Below the pieces are notes generated by a model. That model worked only from the letters and a program-made list of their open reading frames with translations, searched no databases and was not told the origin of the DNA. This document shows, in pieces, positions 1-8,182 of a DNA stretch of 64,000 nucleotides. Origin of the DNA: an uncultured Acetatifactor sp. (lineage in GTDB: Bacteria; Bacillota; Clostridia; Lachnospirales; Lachnospiraceae); contig CAJTOJ010000001.1 in the NCBI GenBank assembly GCA_910577665.1, positions 248,001-312,000 on the forward strand, read 5' to 3'. The translations under genes and the position numbers were made by a program. Position 1 is the stretch's first letter; each line of letters begins with the position of its first letter.

Positions 1-1
1 A

Positions 2-166
2 CGTCTTTATCGGGAAATTCTTGATAAAATGGTGATCTATCACAATAAGACCATTGAGGTATGGCTGAAATGTGTTCCGTTCGGCATAAAACTCAACATC
101 CGCTCTTCTGGCAAGAATGATGATTATCATGCTGATATTCTCTCTATGGAAATTGTTGGAAAATGA
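2..166 (+). CDS. C-terminal end of a serine-recombinase-like protein (partial)
   Basis: Only the last 54 codons are inside the window, open from base 2 and ending in TGA. The segment KMVIYHNKTIEVWLKC followed by VPFGIKL and a serine/glycine-rich tail resembles the extreme C-terminus of clostridial large serine recombinases (IVIY...IEVxLKCxPFG pattern). Such enzymes catalyse site-specific integration and excision and usually sit at the edge of their element. The gene runs toward the truncated cotJC and its last 23 bases overlap the non-native 3' part of that reading frame. A hairpin follows the stop. Family assignment rests on a short tail only, so a different protein with a similar end cannot be excluded. 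Confidence 0.62.
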   Translation, partial: RLYREILDKMVIYHNKTIEVWLKCVPFGIKLNIRSSGKNDDYHADILSMEIVGK

Positions 167-422
167 TAGAACTCCGGAAAGTTCGTCTTTCCGGAGCACA
201 TTTAAAATTCAGGATGCGCAATTTTGATACCGATACACCTATATCTGTCAACAATCCTGCCACCTCACGGTAAGGCATGGAGTAGCGCTGGGACAGGTAA
301 CGCATGCTTGCACCCATCTCTCCGTCTGGCCCGCCGTACTGGGAGATAATCACCTGTGCCAGTTTTGCATTGGGTTCTTTGATGTTTACGGGAAACTCCA
401 GTCTCTTCTCATAACTCCACAT
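144..422 (-). pseudogene. cotJC: cotJC, 5' fragment, interrupted by a mobile element
   Basis: CotJC is a spore coat protein of the manganese-catalase family, normally about 190 residues. Here the first ~62 residues are typical (MWSYEKRLEFPVNIK, then ISQYGGPDGEMGASMRYLSQ and LLTDIG), covering about 237-422. At that point, where homologues continue with TEEL and the metal-binding helix, the frame changes to unrelated sequence (VSVSKLRILNFKC) and stops 30 codons later. The switch coincides with the end of a convergent serine-recombinase-like gene, so the break is best explained by site-specific integration. The rest of cotJC should lie to the left, beyond the element. All catalase metal ligands lie in the missing part, so this fragment alone cannot be active. 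Its start codon abuts the cotJB stop. Confidence 0.82.
172..196 (+). terminator. Perfect 10-bp hairpin after the recombinase gene
   Basis: CTCCGGAAAG (172-181), a 5-nt loop and CTTTCCGGAG (187-196) form a perfect stem just after the recombinase stop. A short AT-rich stretch follows but no strong T-run, so it is a probable rather than textbook terminator. It lies between the recombinase gene and the cotJC junction, inside the inferred mobile element. Confidence 0.45.
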
Positions 423-677
423 TTAGCCGCACTCTCCTTCCCAAGGCAGGGGAGCCATGCCCCAGCGCCATTCCTTGTTGCTCTCCGCAAAGTTCGTGTT
501 CAAGGGGAAATATTTCTGGGAAAATTCCCGCACCATCTGCTGTTTGATCCTGTTGTAATGATTGAAATACTCCATTGCATTGCGGTCCTGGGGATGTGTG
601 TCCAGGTATAAGGTCAGCTCTGTGAGCACAAAGTCCACAATGCCAATATCATTTAAAAGCTGTTCTTTGTTGCCCAT
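423..677 (-). CDS. cotJB: Spore coat protein CotJB
   Basis: 84 residues, matching the CotJB family: an N-terminal MGNKEQLLNDIGIVDFVLTE helix, a middle with LDTHPQDRNAMEYFNHY, and a tryptophan-rich end (WRWGMAPLPW) typical of the family. CotJB is an inner coat component made in the mother cell together with CotJA and CotJC. The start at 677 is preferred over an ATG nine bases upstream because AAGGAG lies nine bases before it. The stop of cotJA and this start share one base (TAATG), and the stop abuts the cotJC start, so the three genes form a coupled operon. Confidence 0.9.
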   Translation of the reverse strand: MGNKEQLLNDIGIVDFVLTELTLYLDTHPQDRNAMEYFNHYNRIKQQMVREFSQKYFPLNTNFAESNKEWRWGMAPLPWEGECG

Positions 678-844
678 TATACACATCTCCTTCCCGTGAA
701 GGGTTTGTTCAGCTCAGGGAATACTGTGCCGATGCAATATGCCTTCTCTAAATCATCATACATCTTCTCAAATTTCTGCCAGGGCACATAAGCCATGGCC
801 ACAGGGAATTTGTCAATCTGGTTATCAGATACATGATCCTGCAT
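677..844 (-). CDS. cotJA: Spore coat associated protein CotJA
   Basis: 55 residues starting MQDHVSDNQIDKFPVAMAYV and continuing with PWQKFEKMYDDLEKAYCIGT, FPELNKPFTG, the CotJA family pattern. It is the first gene of the cotJABC operon and is thought to be needed for assembly of CotJC in the coat. The start at 844 follows a strong site (GAGGAGAGG, seven bases away); an upstream in-frame ATG at 868 has none. In Bacillus cotJ is driven by mother-cell sigma-E; the 100 bp upstream is AT-rich but no convincing sigma-E promoter could be fixed by eye. Confidence 0.88.
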   Translation of the reverse strand: MQDHVSDNQIDKFPVAMAYVPWQKFEKMYDDLEKAYCIGTVFPELNKPFTGRRCV

Positions 845-949
845 TTTGATTCCTCTCCTCGGATCCATCTTATTTGCTATTATGATATGAATGGCCAGAG
901 AATCTGTGCATGTAATAGCGACTGGAGCAGGACTGGATCCGGGGATACG

Positions 950-1201
950 TCATCCCTGTAGCCCTCTGGCCTGTCTGTCCATATCCTCCACTACAATATC
1001 ATGGATCTCTCCCAGAGAAGCACAATATTCCAGCACCTTCCATGGTTCGTTGGTATGAAAATGGATCTTGATCAGTTCCTCATCTCCCACTGCAAGCAGA
1101 CAGTCTCCCTTGAGATGACTCATAAAATAGTCGCTGATCACATCTTCATCCAGGCCGGATCCCTCAATCAGCAGTTGTGTATCATATCTAAATTCCAGCA
1201 T
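950..1201 (-). CDS. Stand-alone FakA middle-domain-like protein
   Basis: 83 residues. The run GLDEDVISDYFMSHLKGDCL, LAVGDEELIKIHFHTNEPWK and VLEYCASLGEIHDIVVEDM matches the middle domain of the fatty-acid/dihydroxyacetone kinase-like protein FakA (DAK phosphatase-like region: VGD...KVHxHTNxPgkVLeya..G). The kinase (DhaL) domain and the C-terminal part are absent. The next gene downstream in the genome map (1278-2150, transcribed before it) is a DegV/FakB acyl-binding protein, the known partner of FakA. Inference: a small accessory that contacts the DegV protein. It is coded with its own site (GAGAGG before ATG) and is not obviously a decay product, because it starts and ends cleanly around the domain. 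Confidence 0.72.
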   Translation of the reverse strand: MLEFRYDTQLLIEGSGLDEDVISDYFMSHLKGDCLLAVGDEELIKIHFHTNEPWKVLEYCASLGEIHDIVVEDMDRQARGLQG

Positions 1202-1277
1202 TTTAATAATCCTCTCTCATACTTCCGGTGTCATCCTGGATGGCACCGGACATCCTTAGGGAGAAACCAGGCAGTGG

Positions 1278-2150
1278 TCAGCGGGATTCCCCCATGAAAA
1301 ACAGTGCAATTGTCCCCGGACCAGAATGAGCGCCAATGGTAGGGCCAATATGGCTGATCAGGAAATTCCGGATCCCAAACCGTTCCTTGATCTGGTCACG
1401 CACATATTCGGCATCCTCCAGGGCATCCCCATGGCTGATGAACACATAGTCATCCAGGTTCTCCTGCTTCCAGGAACCCATCTTCTCCTCCATATAGTCT
1501 ACCAGGGCATTTAAGGACTTCTTCCTACCCCGGATCTTGCCGATCACGATCAAGTGTCCTTCGCTGTCCACATGAAGCTTGGGCTTGATTCCGGCCAGGG
1601 TACCGATCACTGCGGCAGTCTTGCTGACACGGCCGCCCCGGTAGAGATGGAACAGATCATCTACCGTGAATACATGGACAAAGTTCTGTACATTGGCGTT
1701 TAACCACTGTGCCGTCTCCTCCAGGGATTTGCCTGCGTCCCGCATCTTCACTGCCTTATGTACGAAGAGTCCCTCTCCCATGGAAGCACAGAGGCTGTCC
1801 ACCACCACGATCTTCACATCCGGATGTTCCGCCATGATTTCCTGGGCTGCCATGCGTACATTACTACAGGTACCACTTAGGCCCGAAGAAAATGCCAGAT
1901 GCAGGATCTCTTTGTCTGTCTGGATATATTCCTCATAATACTCCCTGGCCTCAACAGGATTGATCTGGGAGGTGGTGGGCATCTTGCCCTCATTGCGCAT
2001 CATGGCATAGAACTCCTTCCAGTCAAGCTCTTTCTCCCGGCCATAGGTTACGCCGTCTAAAATATAGCTGATGGGTATACAGCCAATGTTATGCTCCTGC
2101 AGATATTCCTTCGGCAGATCCGCTGTGCTATCTGTAATAATTTTAAACAT
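1278..2150 (-). CDS. DegV family fatty-acid-binding protein (FakB-like)
   Basis: 290 residues, the usual DegV length. It begins MFKIITDSTADLPKEYL, has the PTTSQINP segment that contacts the acyl carboxylate, then FSSGLSGTCSNVRMA and VDSLCASMGEGLFVHKA, and the C-terminal GPTIGAHSGPGTIALFF motif. DegV/FakB proteins bind a fatty acid and present it to the kinase FakA for phosphorylation so that exogenous fatty acids enter phospholipid synthesis. A strong site (AAGGAG) precedes the start. The adjacent FakA middle-domain protein supports a role in fatty acid handling, though no full FakA is present here. Confidence 0.9.
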   Translation of the reverse strand: MFKIITDSTADLPKEYLQEHNIGCIPISYILDGVTYGREKELDWKEFYAMMRNEGKMPTTSQINPVEAREYYEEYIQTDKEILHLAFSSGLSGTCSNVRMAAQEIMAEHPDVKIVVVDSLCASMGEGLFVHKAVKMRDAGKSLEETAQWLNANVQNFVHVFTVDDLFHLYRGGRVSKTAAVIGTLAGIKPKLHVDSEGHLIVIGKIRGRKKSLNALVDYMEEKMGSWKQENLDDYVFISHGDALEDAEYVRDQIKERFGIRNFLISHIGPTIGAHSGPGTIALFFMGESR

Positions 2151-2192
2151 ATATCAAGCTCCTTTCTTCCTAAAGGTTACCTGTGCATCCCT

Positions 2193-3113
2193 CTAATACA
2201 GTTTTTCAGGATAAAATCCCTTTGCAATCAAGGTCTGCAGGGAATCCACCACCGACTGCTTATCTTCCTTGTAAGTGACACCAAACCATTTGTCCGGTGT
2301 CTCCAGCACTTTCACAGTGGCCCTTCCTTGAACCAGAAGCTGGTTGATCACCATTGGCAACAGGTATTCGGATTTTACATCCCCTTCCTTGATCCCGGCC
2401 AGGAATTCTGGGAAACCCTCCTCCAGCACATTCATGAAAGATGCCGGGAACCCCCACATATTCATGGATGCATGGCATCCTGCCTGGACAGCTACAGGAT
2501 GTCCCTGCTCGTCTGCGGCATGCAGTTTCCCGTCCTCCAGACGGATGTCATAGGTCTCCACCACTGTCTGTAACAGGTTGTCCCTGTCCACCTGGCAGAT
2601 TCCCCTGGTCACACCACCATTCTCACTTAAGGTATTCTCCAGCAGGAACCCCCCCATACACAGGTCATAGACAGAACAGTCTTCCTGCATCTGATGGATC
2701 ATATAGTCATGGATCTTCCGAAACCCTTCCTTGCCATAATAGTCATCCGCATTGATCACCATAAAGGGACCCTCCACCAGATCCCTGGCGCTGAGTACTG
2801 CCTGGCCGGTTCCCCAGGGCTTGGTCCGTCTTGACGGCTTTGTAAAACCTTCTGGCAGGGCATCAATCTCCTGGAAAGCATAAGCTACATTTGCCACCTT
2901 CTCGATCCGGTTGCCGATCACTTCCCGGAAATCCTTCTCCAGGTCCCGGCGGATCACAAATACAATCTTGTCAAAGCCTGCCTGGAGGGCATCATAGATA
3001 GAATAATCCATGATGATTTCGCCGCCAGGGCCTACCGGTTCCAGTTGCTTGATCCCTCCGCCGAAACGGCTTCCGATTCCGGCTGCCATAATTACCAATG
3101 TGGTGTTTTTCAT
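2193..3113 (-). CDS. Sugar-phosphate nucleotidyltransferase family protein
   Basis: 306 residues with the NTP-transferase fold: an N-terminal nucleotide-binding signature (LVIMAAGIGSRFGGGIKQ) followed by LEPVGPGGEIIMDYSIYDA and the metal-binding region VINADDYYG. Such enzymes join NTP to a sugar phosphate to give an activated sugar, in the cytoplasm. The exact sugar cannot be told; the GGGIKQLEPVGPGGE variant differs from GalU/RfbA and is common in Firmicutes. The start at 3113 is chosen because AAGGGAG is seven bases upstream, while a nearby ATG at 3119 is too close. A longer open frame to 3248 is ignored because it overlaps the next gene and lacks similarity. Confidence 0.83.
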   Translation of the reverse strand: MKNTTLVIMAAGIGSRFGGGIKQLEPVGPGGEIIMDYSIYDALQAGFDKIVFVIRRDLEKDFREVIGNRIEKVANVAYAFQEIDALPEGFTKPSRRTKPWGTGQAVLSARDLVEGPFMVINADDYYGKEGFRKIHDYMIHQMQEDCSVYDLCMGGFLLENTLSENGGVTRGICQVDRDNLLQTVVETYDIRLEDGKLHAADEQGHPVAVQAGCHASMNMWGFPASFMNVLEEGFPEFLAGIKEGDVKSEYLLPMVINQLLVQGRATVKVLETPDKWFGVTYKEDKQSVVDSLQTLIAKGFYPEKLY

Positions 3114-3244
3114 ATGCATTCTCCCTTGCCTAAGTTTCTTTACTTGACGCCTATTATAGCACAGTTTTTCCAAAACACAAAGGGAAATATGCTGTTTACG
3201 GCGTAGCCATGAACCGTAACACCATTCTGTCCACAGGCAGAATA

Positions 3245-4699
3245 TCATTCTTTCCCAGAATGCCCCTCCTGTACCAGTGCCCCAGGCAGACGTCTGCGGA
3301 CCAGCCGGTTCTTCAGGTTCTTCCAGTCGAAGGGAACCAGGGGATACAGGTAACTTCTGTTGGATACAGTACGGTTACAGCCTATGGCAAGAAGCGCCAC
3401 TCCCAGCCCCCCGATATATCCGGCAAGGCCAAACCACTGGGTCAGCAGCAGGCTGATCATCCGCAGGAATTTCAAGGCATATCCCATCTCATAGTTGGCC
3501 TGCGTGTAATTGGCAATCGCTACAAACGCCATATAGAGCATGACCTCCGGGGAAAACCAACCGCTGTTTACCGAGAATTCCCCCAGCACCAGCGCAGCCA
3601 TCACACTCAAAGGGGTACTGAGCATGTTGGGGGTGTTCACTGCCGCAAGCTTCAGTCCGTCAATGGCCAGCTCCAGGATCAGAAACTGCCAGATCAAGGG
3701 AACATTAGGATCTTCCTTCAGCAGAATGAAGGAAAAGCTGTCCGGTATCCACGCTTCATGATTTACCAGCAGAAGAAAGGTGGGGGTGAGCAGGTAAGTG
3801 AGAAGGCTGATCAGGAAGCGGGTAACACGCAGATAGGTTCCTGTGATCGGCGGAAAATAATAATCGTCTGCTTCCTCCACCACATCAAAGATGGTGGTAG
3901 GCAGGATCATGGCAGAAGGGGAATTGTCTACCAAGATCACAATATTCCCCTCCAGCACCTGGGCTGCCGCCGCATCCGGCCTCTCTGTATACATGAATTT
4001 GGGGAAGGGATTGTACCACCTTCTCTGATAGAGACATTCCGCCAGGGACTCCTGGTTCATGCTCAAGGCATCCACCTGGATATTCTGGATCTTACGCCGG
4101 ATTGCTTCCAGGAACTGTCTGTCCACCCGGTCTGCCATGTAGCAGATCACAATATCCGTCTTGGAACTTTTGCCTGCGGATAGCATCTCCATATGCAGGT
4201 CTGTACTGCGGATTCGTCTGCGGATCAATGCCGTGTTGAAGACCACTGTCTCCACAAATCCGTCCTTGGACCCACGTAACACCTTATCCTTCTCCGGCTC
4301 TTCCACGCCTCTGGAAGGATACGTCCTGGAATCGATCAACAGGGCTTTCTCGTAACCATCCACCAGGAGCACAAACATGCCGGACAAAAGGGAGTCGATC
4401 AGTACCTGGCAGCGGCCTTCGATATCCACCTCCACATAGGGGGTACATTTCTTGGAAAGACCATGCATGTCTTTTGGCATTTCCTCCGGGGACAGATCCA
4501 TAAAATACTGTAATAGCTTCTGTACCAGATCATCCTTGCAGAAGCCATCTACCAGGTACATGCAGGCCTCCCTGCCTCCAAACGAAATGACACGGTAAAT
4601 CACATCAAAATTCTGCTCTACTGCCAGCACCTGGTTCAGATAACGCATGTCCTGGGCCAGACAGCCTGTAAGTTCCGATTTGCTTTCCTGTTTATCCAA
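3245..4699 (-). CDS. GerA-family spore germination protein, SpoVAF-like
   Basis: 484 residues. The hydrophilic N-terminal half carries the GerA-family signatures (SRGVEEPEKDKVLRGSKDGF, ETVVFNTALIRRRIR), then PFPKFMYTERPD and DNSPSAMILPTTIFD; the C-terminal half has several membrane helices from about residue 285. GerA A-subunits form receptor channels in the spore inner membrane; SpoVAF, a close relative of about this length, works with SpoVA in dipicolinate release. No B or C subunit is next to it, which favours SpoVAF-like over a complete ger operon. The start is TTG at 4699. Its Shine-Dalgarno (AAAGGGAG) is buried in the 3' arm of a long hairpin (4705-4755). Confidence 0.82.
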   Translation of the reverse strand: MDKQESKSELTGCLAQDMRYLNQVLAVEQNFDVIYRVISFGGREACMYLVDGFCKDDLVQKLLQYFMDLSPEEMPKDMHGLSKKCTPYVEVDIEGRCQVLIDSLLSGMFVLLVDGYEKALLIDSRTYPSRGVEEPEKDKVLRGSKDGFVETVVFNTALIRRRIRSTDLHMEMLSAGKSSKTDIVICYMADRVDRQFLEAIRRKIQNIQVDALSMNQESLAECLYQRRWYNPFPKFMYTERPDAAAAQVLEGNIVILVDNSPSAMILPTTIFDVVEEADDYYFPPITGTYLRVTRFLISLLTYLLTPTFLLLVNHEAWIPDSFSFILLKEDPNVPLIWQFLILELAIDGLKLAAVNTPNMLSTPLSVMAALVLGEFSVNSGWFSPEVMLYMAFVAIANYTQANYEMGYALKFLRMISLLLTQWFGLAGYIGGLGVALLAIGCNRTVSNRSYLYPLVPFDWKNLKNRLVRRRLPGALVQEGHSGKE

Positions 4700-4704
4700 A
4701 ATAT

Positions 4705-4755
4705 AATCTCCCTTTCCACAAATGCTTTTGTCTTAGCATTTACCAAAGGGAGATT
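4705..4755 (-). promoter_or_regulatory. Hairpin that encloses the ribosome binding site of the GerA-like gene
   Basis: On the minus strand AATCTCCCTTT pairs with AAAGGGAGATT (11 bp), with a second inner stem AAATGCT/AGCATTT. The outer 3' arm contains the Shine-Dalgarno AAAGGGAG that lies nine bases before the TTG start at 4699. Two readings are possible: an RNA structure holding translation down until spore development, or a terminator of the upstream nrdD-nrdG-dut operon (the tail after the stem is only ATATTTTGG, weak for termination). On the plus strand the stem is followed by five T, but no plus-strand gene precedes it. Confidence 0.55.
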
Positions 4756-4816
4756 TTTATTCTTATGTTGGTTCCCGCTGACAAACCCATGCATGCGGAA
4801 GCCGGAATGACAGCTG

Positions 4817-5332
4817 TCAAACTCCTGTAGTACTTCCCAGGCCTCCGTTGCGGATCCCTACAGTATCGTCATCCACCGTAATGCCATATTCCAGGAAAAT
4901 ACCCTGGGCAAATCCTGTTCCTTGGGGAATCTCCACGGTCTTGTCTTCCCTGGTGTCATTCGTCATTTTGATGAAGATATGTCCTTCATTGTCAGAATTA
5001 TAATAATCACTGTCAATAATACCCACCGTATTGTTCATCTGCAGACGGTATTTGAATCCCAGGCCGCTTCTGGGGTATAGCTTCAACACCCAGTCCTCGT
5101 CTATCCGCACCCGGATTCCGGTAGGAATCTTGATGGTCTGCCCTGGATCCAGTGTAAAGGAAAAGGGAGCATGGAAATCATACCCTGCACTGCCTCTGGT
5201 AGCCCGTGCAGGCAGACGGAGTCCGTCATACATTTCCCGGATCTGATCCGGTGTATACTGTGGGAAATCGGCCTGTACCGCTTCCAGGAAACAGTCCGGA
5301 CTCACCTTGAAAAATTGTGCCACTCTCTTCAT
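4817..5332 (-). CDS. dut: dUTP diphosphatase
   Basis: 171 residues of the trimeric dUTPase family, hydrolysing dUTP to dUMP and pyrophosphate. Visible motifs are motif 1 (RGSAGYDFHAP), motif 2 (LYPRSGLGFKYRLQMNNTVG), motif 3 (GIIDSDYYNSDNEGHIFIKM) and the C-terminal glycine-rich motif 5 (GIRNGGLGSTTG) that closes over the nucleotide. About 35 extra residues precede the core. It lies 12 bp behind nrdG in one transcription unit with nrdD, so dUTP removal is tied to deoxynucleotide supply. A clear site (GAGGGGACGA) precedes the ATG. Confidence 0.92.
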   Translation of the reverse strand: MKRVAQFFKVSPDCFLEAVQADFPQYTPDQIREMYDGLRLPARATRGSAGYDFHAPFSFTLDPGQTIKIPTGIRVRIDEDWVLKLYPRSGLGFKYRLQMNNTVGIIDSDYYNSDNEGHIFIKMTNDTREDKTVEIPQGTGFAQGIFLEYGITVDDDTVGIRNGGLGSTTGV

Positions 5333-5344
5333 TCGTCCCCTCCC

Positions 5345-5905
5345 TCAGTCGCAGCAGCCGCATATGTGATCCGGCCTTTTTGTCTCCATGTAAAGCTGTT
5401 CATAGTCACCACAATGCAGCACGGGCACAGAAGGATCCGGCTGCTGCAGAGTACCCTTCACATCAATGACCCGCTGGTTTTTGCTTCCCTTCCACAGCAG
5501 CTTTTCGTCCTTCTCCGCAATATGGAATTCGCCGTCTACTACCACGTCCACATATTCCATCACAGCATCATCCCATATTTTCTCCCAGCTGTCTCCGGTG
5601 TACATCCAGATGGTCTTGTCCGGATACTGTTCCCGGATCCTGGCCATCAGCTCCCGTACATCCGTCCTGTTGGCCGGATGCATGGGATCCCCGCCAGAGA
5701 AGGTGATTCCGGAGATATAATCCTTCTGAAGCTGCTCAAACACTTCCTGCCTGGCCGCCTCGTCAAACAACAGGCCACCATTTGGATCCCAGGTGACTGG
5801 ATTATGGCATTCCTTACAGCAATGATTACAGCCTGCCAGCCACAAGACCACCCGAAGGCCATCACCATTGAGCATATCGTCCTTTGTTATGTTATGATAT
5901 CTCAT
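5345..5905 (-). CDS. nrdG: Anaerobic ribonucleotide reductase activating protein
   Basis: 186 residues. A radical-SAM enzyme that uses a [4Fe-4S] cluster and S-adenosylmethionine to put the glycyl radical on NrdD. The cluster motif CxxxCxxC is seen in GCNHCCKECHNPVTW, followed by the SAM-contacting GITFSGGDPM. A cysteine pair (CGCC) sits near the C-terminus. The start at 5905 (MRYHNITKDDMLNG) has GAGGG six bases upstream; an in-frame ATG at 5926 does not. It follows nrdD by 40 bp and precedes dut by 12 bp. Confidence 0.94.
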   Translation of the reverse strand: MRYHNITKDDMLNGDGLRVVLWLAGCNHCCKECHNPVTWDPNGGLLFDEAARQEVFEQLQKDYISGITFSGGDPMHPANRTDVRELMARIREQYPDKTIWMYTGDSWEKIWDDAVMEYVDVVVDGEFHIAEKDEKLLWKGSKNQRVIDVKGTLQQPDPSVPVLHCGDYEQLYMETKRPDHICGCCD

Positions 5906-5945
5906 CTCAAACCCTCGTTCCCTCATTCATATGTCAACCACCCCG

Positions 5946-8144
5946 CTACATGCTCTTCCGCTCTGCAATCTCCGCCATCTTGGCATCATTGAGCCTGGTG
6001 TCCCCATGAACCCTGGAGTAGGACAGGTACCCGTTCATCCTGTCAATTTTCGTCAGGTTCCGGCTGCCACATTTGGGACATACATCCATCTCCAGCTCCT
6101 GGTGGCCACAGTCATCACAATATGCCAGGGAGAGGTTGACTCCTTCATAGAACCCCAGGTCCATGGCCCTGCGGATCAGCGTCTTGATAGCCTGGATGTT
6201 GTAATCAATAGGATATTTCACATACTGAATCTTTCCCCCATTGCTCAGGTCCCAGAACCGGTCCTCCAGATCCTGTTTCTGGATAGGCGTAATGTCCTCT
6301 GTCACATGGCAATGGAAGCTGTTACTCACATACTCCCTGTCAGACACCCCTTCCACAATACCATATTTGTTGCGGAACTGCTTTACCTGCAGACCGCAGA
6401 GGTTCTCCGCAGGCGTACCGTAAATGGCGTACAGATGACCGTCTTTCTCTTTGAATTCATTGATCCGTTTGTTGATATACTCCAGCACTTCCAGGGCAAA
6501 CTGGCCATCCTCCACCAGGGATTTCCCATTGTAAAGCTCCTGTAGCTCATTCAAAGCAGTGATACCAAAGCTGGCTGTGGCAGACTTTAACAATGGCTTG
6601 ATCTTTTCCGTAAGTTTCAAGTGCCCACCCAGAAAACCGCCCTCACAGTATGCCAGCGGATTGGTGGAAGCCCGCATCTCTCCCAGATACGCATAAGTAC
6701 GGATATGGAGCTGCCGGATCAAGTTCAGGTAATAGTCCAGTACCTCATAGAAATCCCGGCTTTCCTTTCTGGACTTTGCCAGGATCATGGGCAGATGCAG
6801 GGATACAGCACCGATGTTGAACCGGCCCACAAATACAGGCTTGTCATCTTTATCTGCAGGATGCATTCCTCCGCGCTCATACCAGGGAGACAGGAAAGCA
6901 CGGCATCCCATAGGGGATATGATCCTCCCATACTGCTTGTACATGCTGGCCACATATCCCTTTCCTGTAAGACTCAGCCAGTCAGGATACATGGTCTTGG
7001 CGGAACACCGCACCCCCGCCTCAAAGACATCCTCCAGAGGCTTTCCCGGTCCATGGAGATTCTCATCATATAAAAACACAATCTTCGGGAACAGAACCGG
7101 CTTCTTGTGGCCCTCCCGTCCCTGGCCGTTGTGCCTTACTTCCAGCATAGTGATGGTGGCCAGCTTTGCAAACCTGCCAGTGCCCGTACCAGCAGTGACC
7201 GTGATAAAAGGATAGTCCCCCCTGCTGCTGCCCACAGTGTTGAATTTGTATTCCCACCCCTGGAATCCCTGCTCATACTCCCGTGCTACATCCGCATCAG
7301 CTTCCCGTTCGGCGTCTTCCTGTCCGATCCCCATGCGCAGGTACTTCTCTATGTAGCGCTGATAGGACTTCTCCGCATAAGGCTCCAGGATCAAGTCCAC
7401 ACTGGGCACCGTAAATCCGCCGTACTGCTGGCTTGCGGCACTGAGTACAATGTCTCCTATCACATCAAAGGCCACATCCAGGGATTTTGGTTCATTGTAC
7501 CACACATTTCCCATCTCAAAGCCACCGCTCAATACATTCTGCACATCAAACAGGCAGCAGTTCATGGTATCCCGCCTGGCAGACATGTCATGGACATAGA
7601 TATAACCATCCCGACAGGCCTGGATTTCCTCAGTGGTCATGAAAAATTTCTGGTAAAGCTCCTTGTTGAGCTGGTTGAAAATCAAGCTGCGCTTGGTAGC
7701 CACCAGGGCAGAGTCCGTATTGGCATTCTCCTTATCCCCGATATACATGATGGACTGGCTCTTCTTATAGACATCATCCAGCATCCGCACAAAGTCCTGT
7801 TTATAATTGCGGTAGTCCCTGTAACTCTTGGCCACCACAGGCTTCACCTGCTCCAGGGCGCTCTCCACAATGTTGTGCATAATGGGAATGGGGATTTCAT
7901 CCTGTTGCAACTCATCCACCTTATCCACCACATACTGGCAGATATGGCATTCTTCTTCATGCGTGAATTTAGTGAGTGCCCTGTAAGCACTTTTCCCAAC
8001 GGCATTCACCACCTTCTGCACATTGAAGATTTCCCTGCTTCCATCCTTTTTGATCACATAGATCTTCCTGGCAGGCTTGAAATCCTCTCCATAATCCACA
8101 TTACCCATCATTGCCTGATCGAAATTACTACTCATCCAATCCAT
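5946..8144 (-). CDS. nrdD: Anaerobic ribonucleoside-triphosphate reductase
   Basis: 732 residues, the normal length of class III reductases, which reduce ribonucleoside triphosphates in anaerobes using a glycyl radical. An ATP-cone regulatory domain occupies roughly residues 25-120 (IKKDGSREIFNVQKVVNAVG). The C-terminus has a four-cysteine zinc site (CDDCG ... CPKCG) and then the radical loop RMNGYLSYSRVHGD, with the radical glycine near residue 705. Two NrdR-type boxes 39 bases upstream of the start point to repression by NrdR when deoxynucleotides are plentiful. It heads the nrdD-nrdG-dut operon. Confidence 0.95.
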   Translation of the reverse strand: MDWMSSNFDQAMMGNVDYGEDFKPARKIYVIKKDGSREIFNVQKVVNAVGKSAYRALTKFTHEEECHICQYVVDKVDELQQDEIPIPIMHNIVESALEQVKPVVAKSYRDYRNYKQDFVRMLDDVYKKSQSIMYIGDKENANTDSALVATKRSLIFNQLNKELYQKFFMTTEEIQACRDGYIYVHDMSARRDTMNCCLFDVQNVLSGGFEMGNVWYNEPKSLDVAFDVIGDIVLSAASQQYGGFTVPSVDLILEPYAEKSYQRYIEKYLRMGIGQEDAEREADADVAREYEQGFQGWEYKFNTVGSSRGDYPFITVTAGTGTGRFAKLATITMLEVRHNGQGREGHKKPVLFPKIVFLYDENLHGPGKPLEDVFEAGVRCSAKTMYPDWLSLTGKGYVASMYKQYGRIISPMGCRAFLSPWYERGGMHPADKDDKPVFVGRFNIGAVSLHLPMILAKSRKESRDFYEVLDYYLNLIRQLHIRTYAYLGEMRASTNPLAYCEGGFLGGHLKLTEKIKPLLKSATASFGITALNELQELYNGKSLVEDGQFALEVLEYINKRINEFKEKDGHLYAIYGTPAENLCGLQVKQFRNKYGIVEGVSDREYVSNSFHCHVTEDITPIQKQDLEDRFWDLSNGGKIQYVKYPIDYNIQAIKTLIRRAMDLGFYEGVNLSLAYCDDCGHQELEMDVCPKCGSRNLTKIDRMNGYLSYSRVHGDTRLNDAKMAEIAERKSM

Positions 8145-8182
8145 CCCTTTCCTGTCATATATAGGTCATCTTTCAAGGACAT

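Noticed and set aside
845..949. Sigma-E promoter of cotJA
   Set aside because: AT-rich CATATCAT-like words exist but no pair with proper spacing and -35 could be defended.
3209..4183. Long plus-strand open frame of 324 codons
   Set aside because: It is antisense to the GerA-like gene, has no ribosome site and an unlikely composition rich in Gln, His and Arg.
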